53,818 nucleotides of DNA from Brevundimonas sp. (GTDB lineage Bacteria > Pseudomonadota > Alphaproteobacteria > Caulobacterales > Caulobacteraceae): assembly GCA_030693575.1 (NCBI GenBank), contig JAUYAG010000023.1, positions 1 through 53,818 on the forward strand, given 5' to 3'. Of the stretch, positions 25,204 to 35,500 are shown piece by piece. Each line of letters begins with the position of its first letter. Position 1 is the stretch's first letter. The translations under genes and the position numbers were made by a program. A model generated the notes under the pieces. That model ran no database searches. It was not told where the DNA came from and saw only the letters and a program-made list of their open reading frames with translations.

Positions 25204-26918
25204 CACATCTCACCTTCGAATCTTGAGTCGCCGTACATCATCTCGGCGTTGTTCCTGCCCGGCGGCACCAGCGGCCAGACGTTCTCCTTCGGGTCGATCA
25301 ACACATGCGCGAGGCAGGGTCCGGGCGCGTCCAGCAGCCGCCGGATCCCCGCCGAAACCTGCTCGCGCCGACTAATTCGAAAGGCTTCCACGCCGAAGGC
25401 CTCGGCCACCGCGACGAAGTCGGGATTGTCCGACAGGTCGACCTCGGAATAGTTCCGGTCGAAGAACAGCTCCTGCCACTGGCGCACCAGGCCGAGCGAG
25501 GCGTTGTCCAGCAGCACGATCTTCAGCGCGATCCCGTAGCGCCGCAGGGTCGCCAGCTCCTGGATGTTCATCATGAAGCTGCCGTCGCCCGAGACGGTGA
25601 CGACATGCGCCTGGGGCATGGCCAGCTTGGCCCCCAGACCGGCGGGCAGGCCATAGCCCATGGCCCCCAGACCGCCCGAGGTCAGATGCGCCTCGGGCCG
25701 TGAGAAGGCGCAGTGCTGGGCCACCCACATCTGGTGCTGGCCGACGTCGCAGGCCGCGACGAAGCTGTCGCCCGCCGCCCGCGACAGTTCGTTCAACAGG
25801 GCCGGCGCATAGACCCCCTCGCCCGGCGCGTCATAGCGGAAGGCGTGGCGCCGGGCGTTCGAGGCGCAGCGAATCACCCACGGATCGATGGCCAGGTGTC
25901 CCGGGTTCAACGCCTCGATGCCGGCCTTCAGATCGCCGGCGACCGCGACATGGGCAGCCCTCAGCTTGCCGATCTCGGCCGGATCGATGTCGAAATGGAC
26001 GACCTTCGCATGGGGCGCGAACTCGGCCAGCCTGCCCGTCGCCCGGTCGTCGAACCGGGCCCCGAAGACGATCAGCAGATCGGCCTCCTGCACCGCCTCA
26101 TTGGCCGCCCGCGTGCCGTGCATGCCCAGCATGCCCAGGAATCCGGGCGCATCCGTGGGCAGCGACCCCAGGCCGTTCAGCGTCGACAGGCTGGGGATGC
26201 CGGTGCGCTCGGCGAAGGCGCGCAACGCCTCCACCGCCCCCGCGATCTTCACCCCGCCGCCGATATAGATCAGCGGGCGTTCGGCGGCCCGGATCATGGC
26301 CTCAGCGGCGGCGACGGCGGCGTGGTCCAGCTCCATCGTCTCGTTCGGATAGTGAAAGCCGAAACCGTCCGGCGTCATGCCGACCTGAATATCCTTCGGC
26401 AGGTCGATCAGCACCGGTCCGGGTCTGCCCGAGCGCGCGATGTGAAACGCCTCCTCGATCACGGCGGGAATGTCGGCGGGGTCGCGCACGACCCAGCTGT
26501 GCTTCACGAGGGGCAGGGTGACGCCCAGGATGTCGATCTCCTGGAAGGCGTCGGTTCCCATCACCGCCGTCGAGACATTGCCGGTGATGCAAACCACAGG
26601 CACCGAATCCATCATGGCGTTGGCGATTCCGGTGACCAGATTGGTCGCCCCCGGCCCCGAGGTGGCCATACAGACCCCGACCTTGCCGGACGCCCGCGCA
26701 TAGGCGTCGGCCGCGAAGGCCGCGCCCTGTTCGTGGCGCACCAGGATATGCTTCAGCGACGAGCCGGTCAGGGCGTCATAGACCGGCATGATGGCCCCGC
26801 CCGGATAGCCGAACACCACCTCGACCCCCAGCCGCTCCAGGGTCGAGACCAGCAACCGCGCGCCACTCCGGGGAGCGGTTGCAGGGGCTTTCATCAGGGC
26901 GGGCGCGGCGGCGCTCAT
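25203..26918 (-). CDS. ilvG: Acetolactate synthase large subunit (IlvG type)
   Basis: 571 residues from ATG 26918 (MSAAAPALMKAP, GAAGAGC-like SD upstream); ATG 26894 (MKAPATAP) is an alternative. This ThDP/FAD enzyme forms acetolactate or acetohydroxybutyrate from pyruvate and a second keto acid. Conserved parts: VFGYPGGAIMPVYDAL, RHEQGAAFAADAYARASG with the ThDP glutamate, TSGPGATNLVTG, and the ThDP motif from GDGSFMMNIQELAT to NASLG. The pairing with ilvM marks it as the IlvG isozyme. It starts 25 bp after the ilvC stop and overlaps ilvM by one base. Confidence 0.93.
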   Translation of the reverse strand: MSAAAPALMKAPATAPRSGARLLVSTLERLGVEVVFGYPGGAIMPVYDALTGSSLKHILVRHEQGAAFAADAYARASGKVGVCMATSGPGATNLVTGIANAMMDSVPVVCITGNVSTAVMGTDAFQEIDILGVTLPLVKHSWVVRDPADIPAVIEEAFHIARSGRPGPVLIDLPKDIQVGMTPDGFGFHYPNETMELDHAAVAAAEAMIRAAERPLIYIGGGVKIAGAVEALRAFAERTGIPSLSTLNGLGSLPTDAPGFLGMLGMHGTRAANEAVQEADLLIVFGARFDDRATGRLAEFAPHAKVVHFDIDPAEIGKLRAAHVAVAGDLKAGIEALNPGHLAIDPWVIRCASNARRHAFRYDAPGEGVYAPALLNELSRAAGDSFVAACDVGQHQMWVAQHCAFSRPEAHLTSGGLGAMGYGLPAGLGAKLAMPQAHVVTVSGDGSFMMNIQELATLRRYGIALKIVLLDNASLGLVRQWQELFFDRNYSEVDLSDNPDFVAVAEAFGVEAFRISRREQVSAGIRRLLDAPGPCLAHVLIDPKENVWPLVPPGRNNAEMMYGDSRFEGEM

Positions 26919-26943
26919 GGGCTTGCTCTTCGGTCCAACAGGG

Positions 26944-27954
26944 TCAGGCCGCTTCGGCCGTCTTGGGGGCGTGCAGCCAGGCCATCCGTTCGCGCAGGGC
27001 GGCGCCGACCACCTCGATCGGATGGTCGGCGTCGGCCTTGACCAGGGCGTCATAGGCGCCCTTGCCTGCCTCGTTCTCGGCGATCCATTCGCGGGCGAAC
27101 TGGCCGGACTGGATCTCGGCCAGGATCGCCCTCATCCGCGCCCGGGTCTCGCCGTTGATCACCCGCGGCCCCGACACGACCGAGCCCCATTTGGCGGTCT
27201 CGGAGATGAATTCGTTCATCTTCGTCACCCCGCCTTCGTAGAACAGGTCCACGATCAGCTTCAGCTCGTGCAGGCATTCGAAATAGGCGATCTCGGGTTG
27301 GTAGCCGGCCTCGACCAGGGTGGTGAACCCGCCCATGACCAGTTCCTTGGCCCCGCCGCACAGAACCGCCTGTTCGCCGAACAGATCGGTCTCGGTTTCT
27401 TCCTTGAAGGTGGTCTCCAGCAGGCCGCCGGTCGCTCCGCCGATGCCCCGGGCGTAGCCCATGGCCCGATCGCGGGCTTTGCCGGTGGCGTCCTGCTCGA
27501 TGGCGAACAGGGCCGGAACGCCTCGTCCGCGGGCGTACTCGCGACGGACCAGATCGCCGGGACCTTTCGGCGCGACCAGGATGACGTCCATGTCCTTCCG
27601 CGGCGCGACCCGACCGTACAGGATCGAGAATCCGTGCGCGAACAGGATGGCCGCGCCCTTTTTGGCGTGAGGCTCGATCACCGTCTTGTAGACCTCCGCC
27701 TGGGCCATGTCGGGCGTCAGGACGGCGACGATGTCGGCGCCCTTGACGGCCTCGGCAGGCTCGGCGGTGGCGACGCCGTCGGCGATGGCGTTCGTCCAGC
27801 CCTTGCCGCCGTGACGGACCCCGGCGACCACGTCGTGGCCCGAGTCCTTCAGATTCCGGGCATGGGCGCGGCCCTGCGAGCCATAGCCGATGATGGCGAT
27901 GCGCTGGCCGGCGATGGCGCCGGGACGGATGTCGTCGTTGGTGTAGATCTGCAT
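26944..27954 (-). CDS. ilvC: Ketol-acid reductoisomerase, class I
   Basis: 336 residues from ATG 27954. GAGG lies 9 nt before this ATG but touches the other candidate ATG at 27963, which decides the start. It isomerises and reduces acetolactate and acetohydroxybutyrate with NADPH and Mg2+. The Rossmann motif [15 protein letters not shown] is near residue 20. [24 protein letters not shown] carries the metal-binding Asp/Glu, and [16 protein letters not shown] follows. The length is the short class I type. One base separates it from the ilvD stop, so ilvD and ilvC are surely co-transcribed. Confidence 0.96.
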   Translation of the reverse strand: MQIYTNDDIRPGAIAGQRIAIIGYGSQGRAHARNLKDSGHDVVAGVRHGGKGWTNAIADGVATAEPAEAVKGADIVAVLTPDMAQAEVYKTVIEPHAKKGAAILFAHGFSILYGRVAPRKDMDVILVAPKGPGDLVRREYARGRGVPALFAIEQDATGKARDRAMGYARGIGGATGGLLETTFKEETETDLFGEQAVLCGGAKELVMGGFTTLVEAGYQPEIAYFECLHELKLIVDLFYEGGVTKMNEFISETAKWGSVVSGPRVINGETRARMRAILAEIQSGQFAREWIAENEAGKGAYDALVKADADHPIEVVGAALRERMAWLHAPKTAEAA

Positions 27955-27955
27955 G

Positions 27956-29683
27956 TCAGGCATCCTCGTGGGCTTTGGTTTCCGCCCGCACTTGCGCGGG
28001 CGGAGGGTTGGGAATGGTCACGGCCCCCTGCGCGGCCGAGGCCACCGAGGCGCGGTATTTGGCGAAGACGCCCGTGGCCGGATTGGCCTCAACGGGCGTG
28101 AAGGCGGCGCGGCGGGCGGCCAGATCGGCATCCACGTCGATGCGGCGCGAGGCCGCGTCGATGACGATGCGGTCGCCGTCGCGGATCAGGGCGATGGGTC
28201 CGCCTGCCGCCGCTTCGGGCGACACGTGGCCCGCGACGAAGCCATAGGAGGCGCCCGAGAACCGGCCGTCGGTGATCAGGGCGACATTGTTGACGCCACG
28301 CCCCTTCAGGGCGGCGGTGACCTGCAGCATTTCGCGCATGCCCGGGCCGCCTCGCGGACCCTCGTAGCGGATGACGATCACATCGCCCTCGCCGACCGAG
28401 CCGTCCTGTACCGCCTCGAAGGCGGCCTCCTCGCTGTCGAAAACGCGAGCCGGGCCTTCGAAGCGGTCTATGTCGTGACCTGTCAGTTTGATCACGGCGC
28501 CGTCCGGCGCGATGTCGCCGTAGAGGATGGCGTAGCTGCCGCGGGGGCTGACCGGACGGGCGAATTCGGCGACGACACGCTGGCCGGGCGCCTCCTCCGC
28601 CTCGGCGGCTTCGGCGAACAGGCTACGGCCCGTGACCGTGGGCGTATCAGCGATCTTGCCCGCCGAGGCCAGCCGGCGGGTCACCAGTCGGGTTCCACCG
28701 GCGACGTGGAGGTGATGCGCCAGATAGCGGCCGCCCGGCTTGAGATCGCAGATGACCGGGGTCGCCTCGCAGGCGGCGTTGCAGTCCTCGACGCCAAAGG
28801 CGACGCCGGCTTCGGCGGCGATGGCGGTCAGGTGCAGCACGGCGTTGGTCGAACCGCCTGACGCCGAGACGGCGGCGGCCGCGTTCTGCAACGAGCGGCG
28901 GGTGATGTATTTGCGCGCATTGTCGCCGGCCAGGACCCGTTCGACCGCCAGCCGGCCGCAACGCTCGCCTTCCGCACTCTTGCCGGGATCGACGGCCGGG
29001 ACGTCGTTGGCTCCCATCGGCGACAGGCCCATGACCGTCAGAGCCATGGCCATGGTGTTGGCCGTGAACTGGCCGCCGCAGGCTCCGGCGCCAGGACAGG
29101 CGGCGGCCTCGACCGCTTTCAGCCCGGCGTCGTCGACGGCGCCGACGCCATACGCCCCGATGGCCTCGAACACGTCCTGGATCGAAATGTCGGCGCCGCC
29201 GATCCGGCCGGGCATGATCGTGCCGCCGTAATAGACCAGGCCGGGGATATCCATCCGGGCCAGGGCCATGGCCGCGGCGGGAATGGTCTTGTCGCAGCCG
29301 ACGATGCAGACGACGCCGTCCAGCCGATGGCCTTCGACCACCAGTTCGATCGAGTCGGCGATCACTTCGCGGCTGATCAGCGACGCCTTCATTCCCGGCG
29401 TGCCCATGGAGATGCCGTCGGTGACCACGATGGTGTTGAAGTCGACCGGGTAGCCGCCCGCCGCCACGATCCCGGCGCGCACGTCCTTGGCCAGCCGGTC
29501 CAGGTGCATGTTGCACGGTGTGACCGACGACCAGGTGTTGACCACCGCGATCATCGGCTTGCCGAGGTCGGCGTCCTGCATCCCAGCGGCGCGCAGATAG
29601 CTGCGCGCGGCCGCGCGGCTCGGGCCGTCGGTGATCGCGGCGCTGCGGCGACTGGCGGGAGGTGTGAAGGGGCGGTGGGTCAT
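27956..29683 (-). CDS. ilvD: Dihydroxy-acid dehydratase
   Basis: 575 residues from ATG 29683 ([16 protein letters not shown]). It dehydrates the dihydroxy acids to 2-ketoisovalerate and 2-keto-3-methylvalerate. Cluster and active-site motifs are intact: [32 protein letters not shown] and [20 protein letters not shown] carry the iron-sulfur cysteines. The C-terminal [20 protein letters not shown] holds the catalytic serine. It is the first gene of the nine-gene operon and lies 31 nt after an attenuator-type terminator. The frame is open further upstream through the leader, but ATG 29683 matches the family start. Confidence 0.96.
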   Translation of the reverse strand: MTHRPFTPPASRRSAAITDGPSRAAARSYLRAAGMQDADLGKPMIAVVNTWSSVTPCNMHLDRLAKDVRAGIVAAGGYPVDFNTIVVTDGISMGTPGMKASLISREVIADSIELVVEGHRLDGVVCIVGCDKTIPAAAMALARMDIPGLVYYGGTIMPGRIGGADISIQDVFEAIGAYGVGAVDDAGLKAVEAAACPGAGACGGQFTANTMAMALTVMGLSPMGANDVPAVDPGKSAEGERCGRLAVERVLAGDNARKYITRRSLQNAAAAVSASGGSTNAVLHLTAIAAEAGVAFGVEDCNAACEATPVICDLKPGGRYLAHHLHVAGGTRLVTRRLASAGKIADTPTVTGRSLFAEAAEAEEAPGQRVVAEFARPVSPRGSYAILYGDIAPDGAVIKLTGHDIDRFEGPARVFDSEEAAFEAVQDGSVGEGDVIVIRYEGPRGGPGMREMLQVTAALKGRGVNNVALITDGRFSGASYGFVAGHVSPEAAAGGPIALIRDGDRIVIDAASRRIDVDADLAARRAAFTPVEANPATGVFAKYRASVASAAQGAVTIPNPPPAQVRAETKAHEDA

Positions 29684-29713
29684 GGTTGTCCGGAAGGCCG
29701 GACCGCACGCAAC

Positions 29714-29741
29714 AAAAAACCCGCTTCCTTTCGGGAGCGGG
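29714..29741 (-). terminator. Intrinsic terminator (attenuator) in the ilv-leu operon leader
   Basis: On the minus strand CCCGCTCCC and GGAAGCGGG form a 9-bp stem with one mismatch around a GAAA tetraloop (29720-29741), followed by six T (29714-29719). It sits between the branched-chain leader peptide and ilvD, which fits attenuation; no other gene ends here. Confidence 0.85.
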
Positions 29742-29774
29742 GTGTTGCGGGCGATCCTGAGTTGGGGAGTAGGC

Positions 29775-29840
29775 TCAGGTCGCGTGCAGCCACGCCGCTC
29801 CGGGGAGCAGAACGAGCACCACGAGGAGGAGAATGGACAC
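29775..29840 (-). CDS. Leader peptide of the ilv-leu operon (Ile/Leu/Val-rich)
   Basis: A 21-residue frame from GTG 29840 to the TGA at 29777-29775: MSILLLVVLVLLPGAAWLHAT. Residues 3-12 are all Ile, Leu or Val (one Ile, six Leu, three Val). This is the signature of ilv attenuator peptides, which stall the ribosome when any charged branched-chain tRNA is scarce. The stop lies 33 nt before the terminator hairpin. The start is chosen because it is the nearest start codon before the block; the Shine-Dalgarno is weak. Attenuation of ilv genes is known in enterics and, to my knowledge, reported for ilvBN in Caulobacter. Confidence 0.85.
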   Translation of the reverse strand: MSILLLVVLVLLPGAAWLHAT

Positions 29841-30079
29841 AGCGAACGTCCGGTCCGGCGCGCGGACGACCGCAGCCGCAACATCGGCGGCGACGGCGGA
29901 ACGGGCAGGAAGGAAGAGTTGGGACAAGTTGGTGCTCAAAAAACTGATTCGAGGTAAAGAAAGTGCACGAACTGAACCGAACCGTGCTGTACAGACAAGA
30001 AACATGCTTTTGGAGAAGATGCAACCTTCATGCTGCGATGCAGTGCAATATCCTTGGCGACGCCGCCCTTGGAGTTTCC
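29841..30079. other. Divergent regulatory region between the ilv leader and proB
   Basis: 239 bp without a gene, AT-richer in 29930-30050. It must hold the promoter of the ten-kilobase ilv-leu operon (minus) and of proBA (plus), but no -35/-10 pair was convincing by eye. Short frames that extend into proB or through the ilv leader have no start signals of their own. Confidence 0.5.
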
Positions 30080-31246
30080 ATGACCTCGTCCGCGCCTTCA
30101 CATCCTGTCCGGCGACCTGCCGGAACGGGCGCGACGCTGACGGAGGCACGGCGCGTCGTCGTGAAGATCGGCTCTGCGCTGGTGGTCGATCGGTCCGGCG
30201 TCGCCTCCGCGCGACTGGCGAGCATCGGGGCCGACATCGCGGGACTGCGCGGACGGGGCGTCGAGGTCATCATCGTGTCGTCGGGCGCTGTCGCCCTGGG
30301 CCGCGGTCGCCTCGCGCTGACGCGACGGGCCGGTCTGGATCAGAAGCAGGCCGCCGCGGCGGTCGGTCAGCCATGGCTGATGCAGGCCTGGGAGGCGGCC
30401 CTGTCGCCCCACGGCCTGATCCCGGCCCAGGTGCTGCTGACCCGGGAGGATACCGAACGCCGGCGCCGATGGCTGAACGCGCGCGCCACGATGGAGGCGC
30501 TGCTGAAGCTGGGAGCCGTCCCCGTGGTCAACGAGAACGACACCGTCGCGACCGAGGAGATCCGCTACGGAGACAACGATCGCCTCGCGGCGCGCACCGC
30601 ACAGCTGGCACGGGCCGATCTGCTCATCCTGCTGTCCGATGTGGACGGGCTCTATGAGTCCGATCCCAAGGACGATCCCGACGCCCGGCACATCCCCCTC
30701 GTGGAGGATCTCGGGCCGCGGGTCTTGGCGATGGCGGGCGGGGCCAATGCAGGCGCCGGCGTGGGAACAGGCGGCATGCGGACCAAGCTTCTGGCCGCCG
30801 ACATCGCCCGGTCAGCGGGATGCGCGACAGTAATCGCGTCCGGCAGCGGGCTCCATCCGCTGGCGGCCATAGAATCCGGCGCCCGCGCGACCCTGATCAC
30901 CGCCCCGTCCTCGCCACTGGCGGCCTACAAGGCGTGGATCGCCGGCAGCGTGGAGCCGGCCGGCAGCCTGACCATCGACGAAGGCGCCCTCGCGGCGCTG
31001 GCGTCGGGCGGCAGCTTGCTGCCCTCCGGCATTCGCGGCGTGAGCGGCGGTTTCGACAAGGGCGACAGCATTCTGCTGATGACCGCCGCGGGAGTCCGCG
31101 CGGGCGTCGGCCTCGCCGCCTATTCCGCTCGCGAGATGTCGCTGATCAGCGGTCGGAAAACCGGCGAGGTGGCGGCGTTACTGGGCTATCAGGGGCCGCG
31201 GGCGGCGGTGCACCGCGACGACCTCGTGCTGCAGTCCGGACGATGA
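30080..31246 (+). CDS. proB: Glutamate 5-kinase
   Basis: 388 residues from ATG 30080, with GGAG 5 nt upstream; the open frame extends back to 29963 but without family similarity. It phosphorylates glutamate, the first step of proline synthesis. The amino acid kinase domain shows [52 protein letters not shown] and [17 protein letters not shown]-terminal PUA domain (about residues 290-388) is present, as in full-length ProB. It overlaps proA by 4 nt. Proline feedback residues cannot be judged by eye. Confidence 0.95.
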   Translation: MTSSAPSHPVRRPAGTGATLTEARRVVVKIGSALVVDRSGVASARLASIGADIAGLRGRGVEVIIVSSGAVALGRGRLALTRRAGLDQKQAAAAVGQPWLMQAWEAALSPHGLIPAQVLLTREDTERRRRWLNARATMEALLKLGAVPVVNENDTVATEEIRYGDNDRLAARTAQLARADLLILLSDVDGLYESDPKDDPDARHIPLVEDLGPRVLAMAGGANAGAGVGTGGMRTKLLAADIARSAGCATVIASGSGLHPLAAIESGARATLITAPSSPLAAYKAWIAGSVEPAGSLTIDEGALAALASGGSLLPSGIRGVSGGFDKGDSILLMTAAGVRAGVGLAAYSAREMSLISGRKTGEVAALLGYQGPRAAVHRDDLVLQSGR

Positions 31247-32505
31247 CAGCCGTCGAATCCTTCATGACGGCCATGGGCGAGAAGGCGCTCGCCGCCGCCG
31301 AGGTGCTGAGAACGATCGGGTCCGACGCTCGAGCCCGCGCGCTCCTGGCCGCGGCGGACGCGCTGGCCGCTCGATCCGATCTCGTTCTGGAAGCAAATGC
31401 CGCCGATGTCGCCCGCGCCCGCGAACGCGGTCTGGAGCCCGCGCTGATCGACCGTCTGTCGCTGAACGTCCAGAGCGTCCGGGCGATGGCGACGGCGATC
31501 GCTGATGTCGCCGCCCTGCCCGACCCGGTGGGTCGGGAATTGGCCCGGTGGACCCGTCCAAACGGTCTGGACATCGCGCGGGTCTCAACCCCGATCGGCG
31601 TCATCGCGATCATCTATGAGAGCCGCCCGAACGTCACCGCCGACGCCGCGGCCCTGTGTCTGCGCTCGGGCAATGCCGCGATCCTCCGTTGCGGCTCCGA
31701 CTGCCTGACGACGTCGTTGGCCATTCATGCCGCCTTCGTCGAAGGACTGGAGTCAGCCGGTTTGCCGGCGGAGGCGATTCAGCTGGTCCCCACGCCCGAC
31801 CGGGCCGCCGTCGGCGCCCTGCTCCGGGGACTGGACGGCGCCGTGAAGCTGTTGGTGCCGCGCGGGGGCAAGAGCCTGGTGGCCCGGGTCCAGGCCGAGG
31901 CGCGGGCGCCGGTGCTGGGGCATCTGGAGGGCGTCTGCCACACCTACCTCCATGCCGACGCGGACCTCGACATGGCGGTGACCGTCGCCATGAACGGCAA
32001 GATGAGGCGGGTCGCGATCTGCAGCGCGACGGAGACCCTGCTGGTGGATGCAGGCGCGGCGGACCGTCTTCTGCCCCCCGTCGCAGCAGCCCTGACCGCC
32101 GCCGGATGCACGCTTCGGGGCGACCCGGCCGCCCGGGCCATCGTGTCCGGCGTCGAAGCGGCCGATGAGGCGGACTGGGGCGCCGAATATCTGGCTGCGG
32201 TCCTGGCGGTGCGCGTCGTGGACGGGCTTACCGGCGCGATCGATCACATTCGCAAATACGGCTCGGGCCACACCGAAACGATCGTGACCGAAAATGGTCA
32301 GGCGGCCGAGGCCTTCCTCGACGCCATCGACAGCGCCGTGGTCATGTGGAACGCCTCGACCCAGTTCTCGGACGGAGGCGAGTTCGGTTTCGGGGCCGAG
32401 ATCGGCATCTCCACCTCCCGCCTGCACGCCCGCGGTCCGGTCGGCGCCGAACAGCTGACCAGCTACAAGTACGTCGTTCGAGGCGTAGGCCAAACGCGCG
32501 GCTGA
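31243..32505 (+). CDS. proA: Gamma-glutamyl phosphate reductase
   Basis: 420 residues, coupled to proB by ATGA. It reduces glutamyl-5-phosphate to the semialdehyde with NADPH. Aldehyde dehydrogenase fold: [35 protein letters not shown], the catalytic Cys in [12 protein letters not shown] near residue 260, and the C-terminal [21 protein letters not shown]. No proC is nearby. It ends 39 bp from the convergent TonB receptor gene and marks the right border of the biosynthetic block. Confidence 0.96.
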   Translation: MTAVESFMTAMGEKALAAAEVLRTIGSDARARALLAAADALAARSDLVLEANAADVARARERGLEPALIDRLSLNVQSVRAMATAIADVAALPDPVGRELARWTRPNGLDIARVSTPIGVIAIIYESRPNVTADAAALCLRSGNAAILRCGSDCLTTSLAIHAAFVEGLESAGLPAEAIQLVPTPDRAAVGALLRGLDGAVKLLVPRGGKSLVARVQAEARAPVLGHLEGVCHTYLHADADLDMAVTVAMNGKMRRVAICSATETLLVDAGAADRLLPPVAAALTAAGCTLRGDPAARAIVSGVEAADEADWGAEYLAAVLAVRVVDGLTGAIDHIRKYGSGHTETIVTENGQAAEAFLDAIDSAVVMWNASTQFSDGGEFGFGAEIGISTSRLHARGPVGAEQLTSYKYVVRGVGQTRG

Positions 32506-32544
32506 GCTTGGACTCCGGCCGGCTACGGGATCTCGAACCGCAGG

Positions 32545-35500
32545 TCAGAACTCCAGAGTGAGCCCCAGGTAGAACCGCCTGCCCGCCACATCATAGGCCC
32601 CATTGTAGTTGGTCAGACGACCGCTGAAGACATCGCCGGTGGGCAGGAAGGGGCTGATTTCGTTGGTCACATTGTTCACGCCAGCATAGATGCGCATCTC
32701 GCCCCCGTCGGCCTCGAACGTATAGCCGGCATAGAGGTCGTGCTCGACGACCGAGTCGATCTCAAGGAACAGCGGGAACTCGGCGCCTGGCACGGTCTGG
32801 AGCAGTTGGTTGTACTGGTTCAACCGGAAACGGCTGTCCAGGGTTTCGCCATAGTAGGTCGTGGTCCAGCGCAGGCGGAAGCCCGCATTCTCCCATGCCA
32901 GCGAACCGCGCGCGCGGTATTCAAAACTGCCGGCCGACAGGTCGCCCTTCTGATCGGTCACCACCGTGCCGGCCAGGCCCTCGAACACGAACTCCTGCTC
33001 CAGGATATGGGTCGCATCGTAGCGCAGATCCCACTCGCCGGGGACGCCGAACCTGTCCTCGAGGTCGAACCGGTACTGCACCGCGACGTCGATGCCCGAG
33101 GTGTTGAGGCCGGCCAGATTGAACTGCCGCTGTATCACCTCTGATATCTGGCCGTTGTTGGGGTTGCGCCTGATGTCGGCGCAGAACGGATTGGCGGAGA
33201 CCGCGAGGTCGCTGTCATAGCACTGGATCAGGAGATCCTGGTTGCTGTACTCGGTGATCGCGTCCTCGATGCTGATGTCATAGTAGTCGATCGCCAGGGT
33301 CAGACCGTCCACGAATCTCGGCCGGAAGACGGCGCCCACGGTGATGGTGTCCGCGGTCTCCTCCTTCAGGTTCAGATTGCCGGCGTTGGGGCTGTAGATG
33401 CTGGACCCGACCTGCTCGAACCGCTGGGGAAGCCCGTTCGCGAGCTGCTGGGCGAACAGGGCCTGAACGCCGGGACTGGCGCGGCAGTTGGCGGCGATCC
33501 GCCCGGCGGTCGTCGGGGTGACGCCGCTACAGATGTCGCTGGCGCTGTCGAAGTCGCCGCGAGGCGGCGAAAACAGTTCGCTCAGATCCGGCGCCCGCTG
33601 GGCCCGGGCGAACTGGGCCCGGAACCGCAGGTCATCGACGGGGGCCCACTGCAATCCGGCCCGATAGCTGAATACCGTCCCGACGTTCTTGATGTCATAG
33701 TCGGCGACACGGGCCGAGGCGTCCAGGCTCAGCAGCTCGAAGCCGGGCCGGTCGCGGATCAGCGGCACGGAGACCTCGCCGAAGCCTTCGTAGGCGGTGA
33801 TGCCGCCGTCGAAATTCGGCACCGCGTTGCCGGTGGTGCCGCCCGCCTGGGACAGGGCGTCGCCGCGCAGGCTCTGGCTGTCCTTGCGGTAGTCGACGCC
33901 GAAGGCCACGCCCATCGGACCGGCCGGAAGCTCGAACAGGTCGCCCGACATGAAGGCCTGAAAGCTCTCCTGCTTGATCGCGGCGTCCTGGCGCAGTTCG
34001 ACGCGGAGGAAGTCGGCCGCGGCCGGCGTGATCGACCCCTCGCCGAAGATGTTGACGGGCACGCAGCCGTTGCTCGGGTCGCGGCAGACGATCTGGCCGC
34101 CGACCGTGACCGCGTCCAGCGCCTGGACCAGCCGGAGCGAATTGATCTCGCCGCCGCGAATCTGCTCCTGGTTGAACTCGCCGTAGCCGACGCTGGCCTC
34201 CCAGTCCCAGTCCCCCCAGATCGTGCCGCGGACGCCGGCCCAGGACCGAAGGGTCTCGCGCTGGTTCTCGGTCGTCTGGCCGCCCAGTTCGACGAAGCGA
34301 CGATCCCAGGCCACGCCCGCGCCGCCCGTCGAGACGTCGCGGCGGATTTCGTCGGGAACGAAGGGATTGCAGGGGCCGGATCCCGTGCCGGTCGCGCGGC
34401 GGCAGGGGATGCGGCCGTAGGATCGCTCGGTGGTGACTCCCGTGATCGGATCGATCAGCTGAAAGGTGTCGTCAAAGCCGATTCCGTTCGGCTCACGCGT
34501 CTCCTTGCTGTCGATCCGCGAATACTGGATCTGGCCGAACAGGCTCAGCGTTTCGGAAAGATCATAGTCCGCCTTGGCCGCGAACAGGGTCCGCTCGCGC
34601 GGCAGGATCAGCGAACGGAACTCCCGCTGATTGTAACCATCGCGGTTGGGCAGGAAATAGCCGGTGTTGCCGTTGTCGGTCGTGCCGACGGTGACGACGC
34701 CTCCGGTCTGGACATCAGGTCCCAGCGGAACCAGCGTTCCGCCCCTGTAGAACCGGTCCCGCGAACTGGAGGCTCCGTAGAAGACGCCGCCGGGGGTGAA
34801 GCCGCTGAGGTCGCGGAAGATGTTCGGCGGGAAGCTGCTCGCCGGCTGGTCGCCGCTCGTCGGCACGCCGCCGCTGAGATACAGGGTGTCGAACTCGTTG
34901 ATCCCCGTCACCTCGTCATAGTCGAAATCGACCTGACGCGTCGCGAACTCGCGATCGCTGGCGCGGATGCCGAAGTCGCGGTCATAGGATCCGCTGATCA
35001 GAAGATAGCCGCGGTCATTGTCGAATTTGTCACCCCAGCTGGCATTCCAGGTGATCTCCTCGCCGTCACCTTCCTGGGCGATGCCGTAGCGACCGCCCAG
35101 CTTGACACCGGTCTGGCCCGTCTCGGTGATGATGTTGACCACGCCCGCCACGGCGTCCGAGCCGTAGACCGAGGACGTGCCGCCGGTGATCACCTCGACG
35201 CGATCGACGAAGTCGGACGGAATGGTGCTGAGGCTGACCCGGTTGCCGTTGGCGCTGTTGGACACCGTGCGGCGCCCATCGACCAGGACCAGGGTGCGGT
35301 TGTCGCCCAGATTGCGCAGGTTGATCGAGCTGAGGCCCGAATTCTGGACGTTGCCCGTCACGGTGCTGTCGTTGATGGTCGAAGACACGGCCGGCAGTTC
35401 AGCGAGGGTTTCGCTGAGTTCGGTATCGCCCGACTCGGCGAGGTCTTGCGAGGACACCGAGACGATGGGGGTCGGCGTGTCGATCGAGTTTCGACGGATG

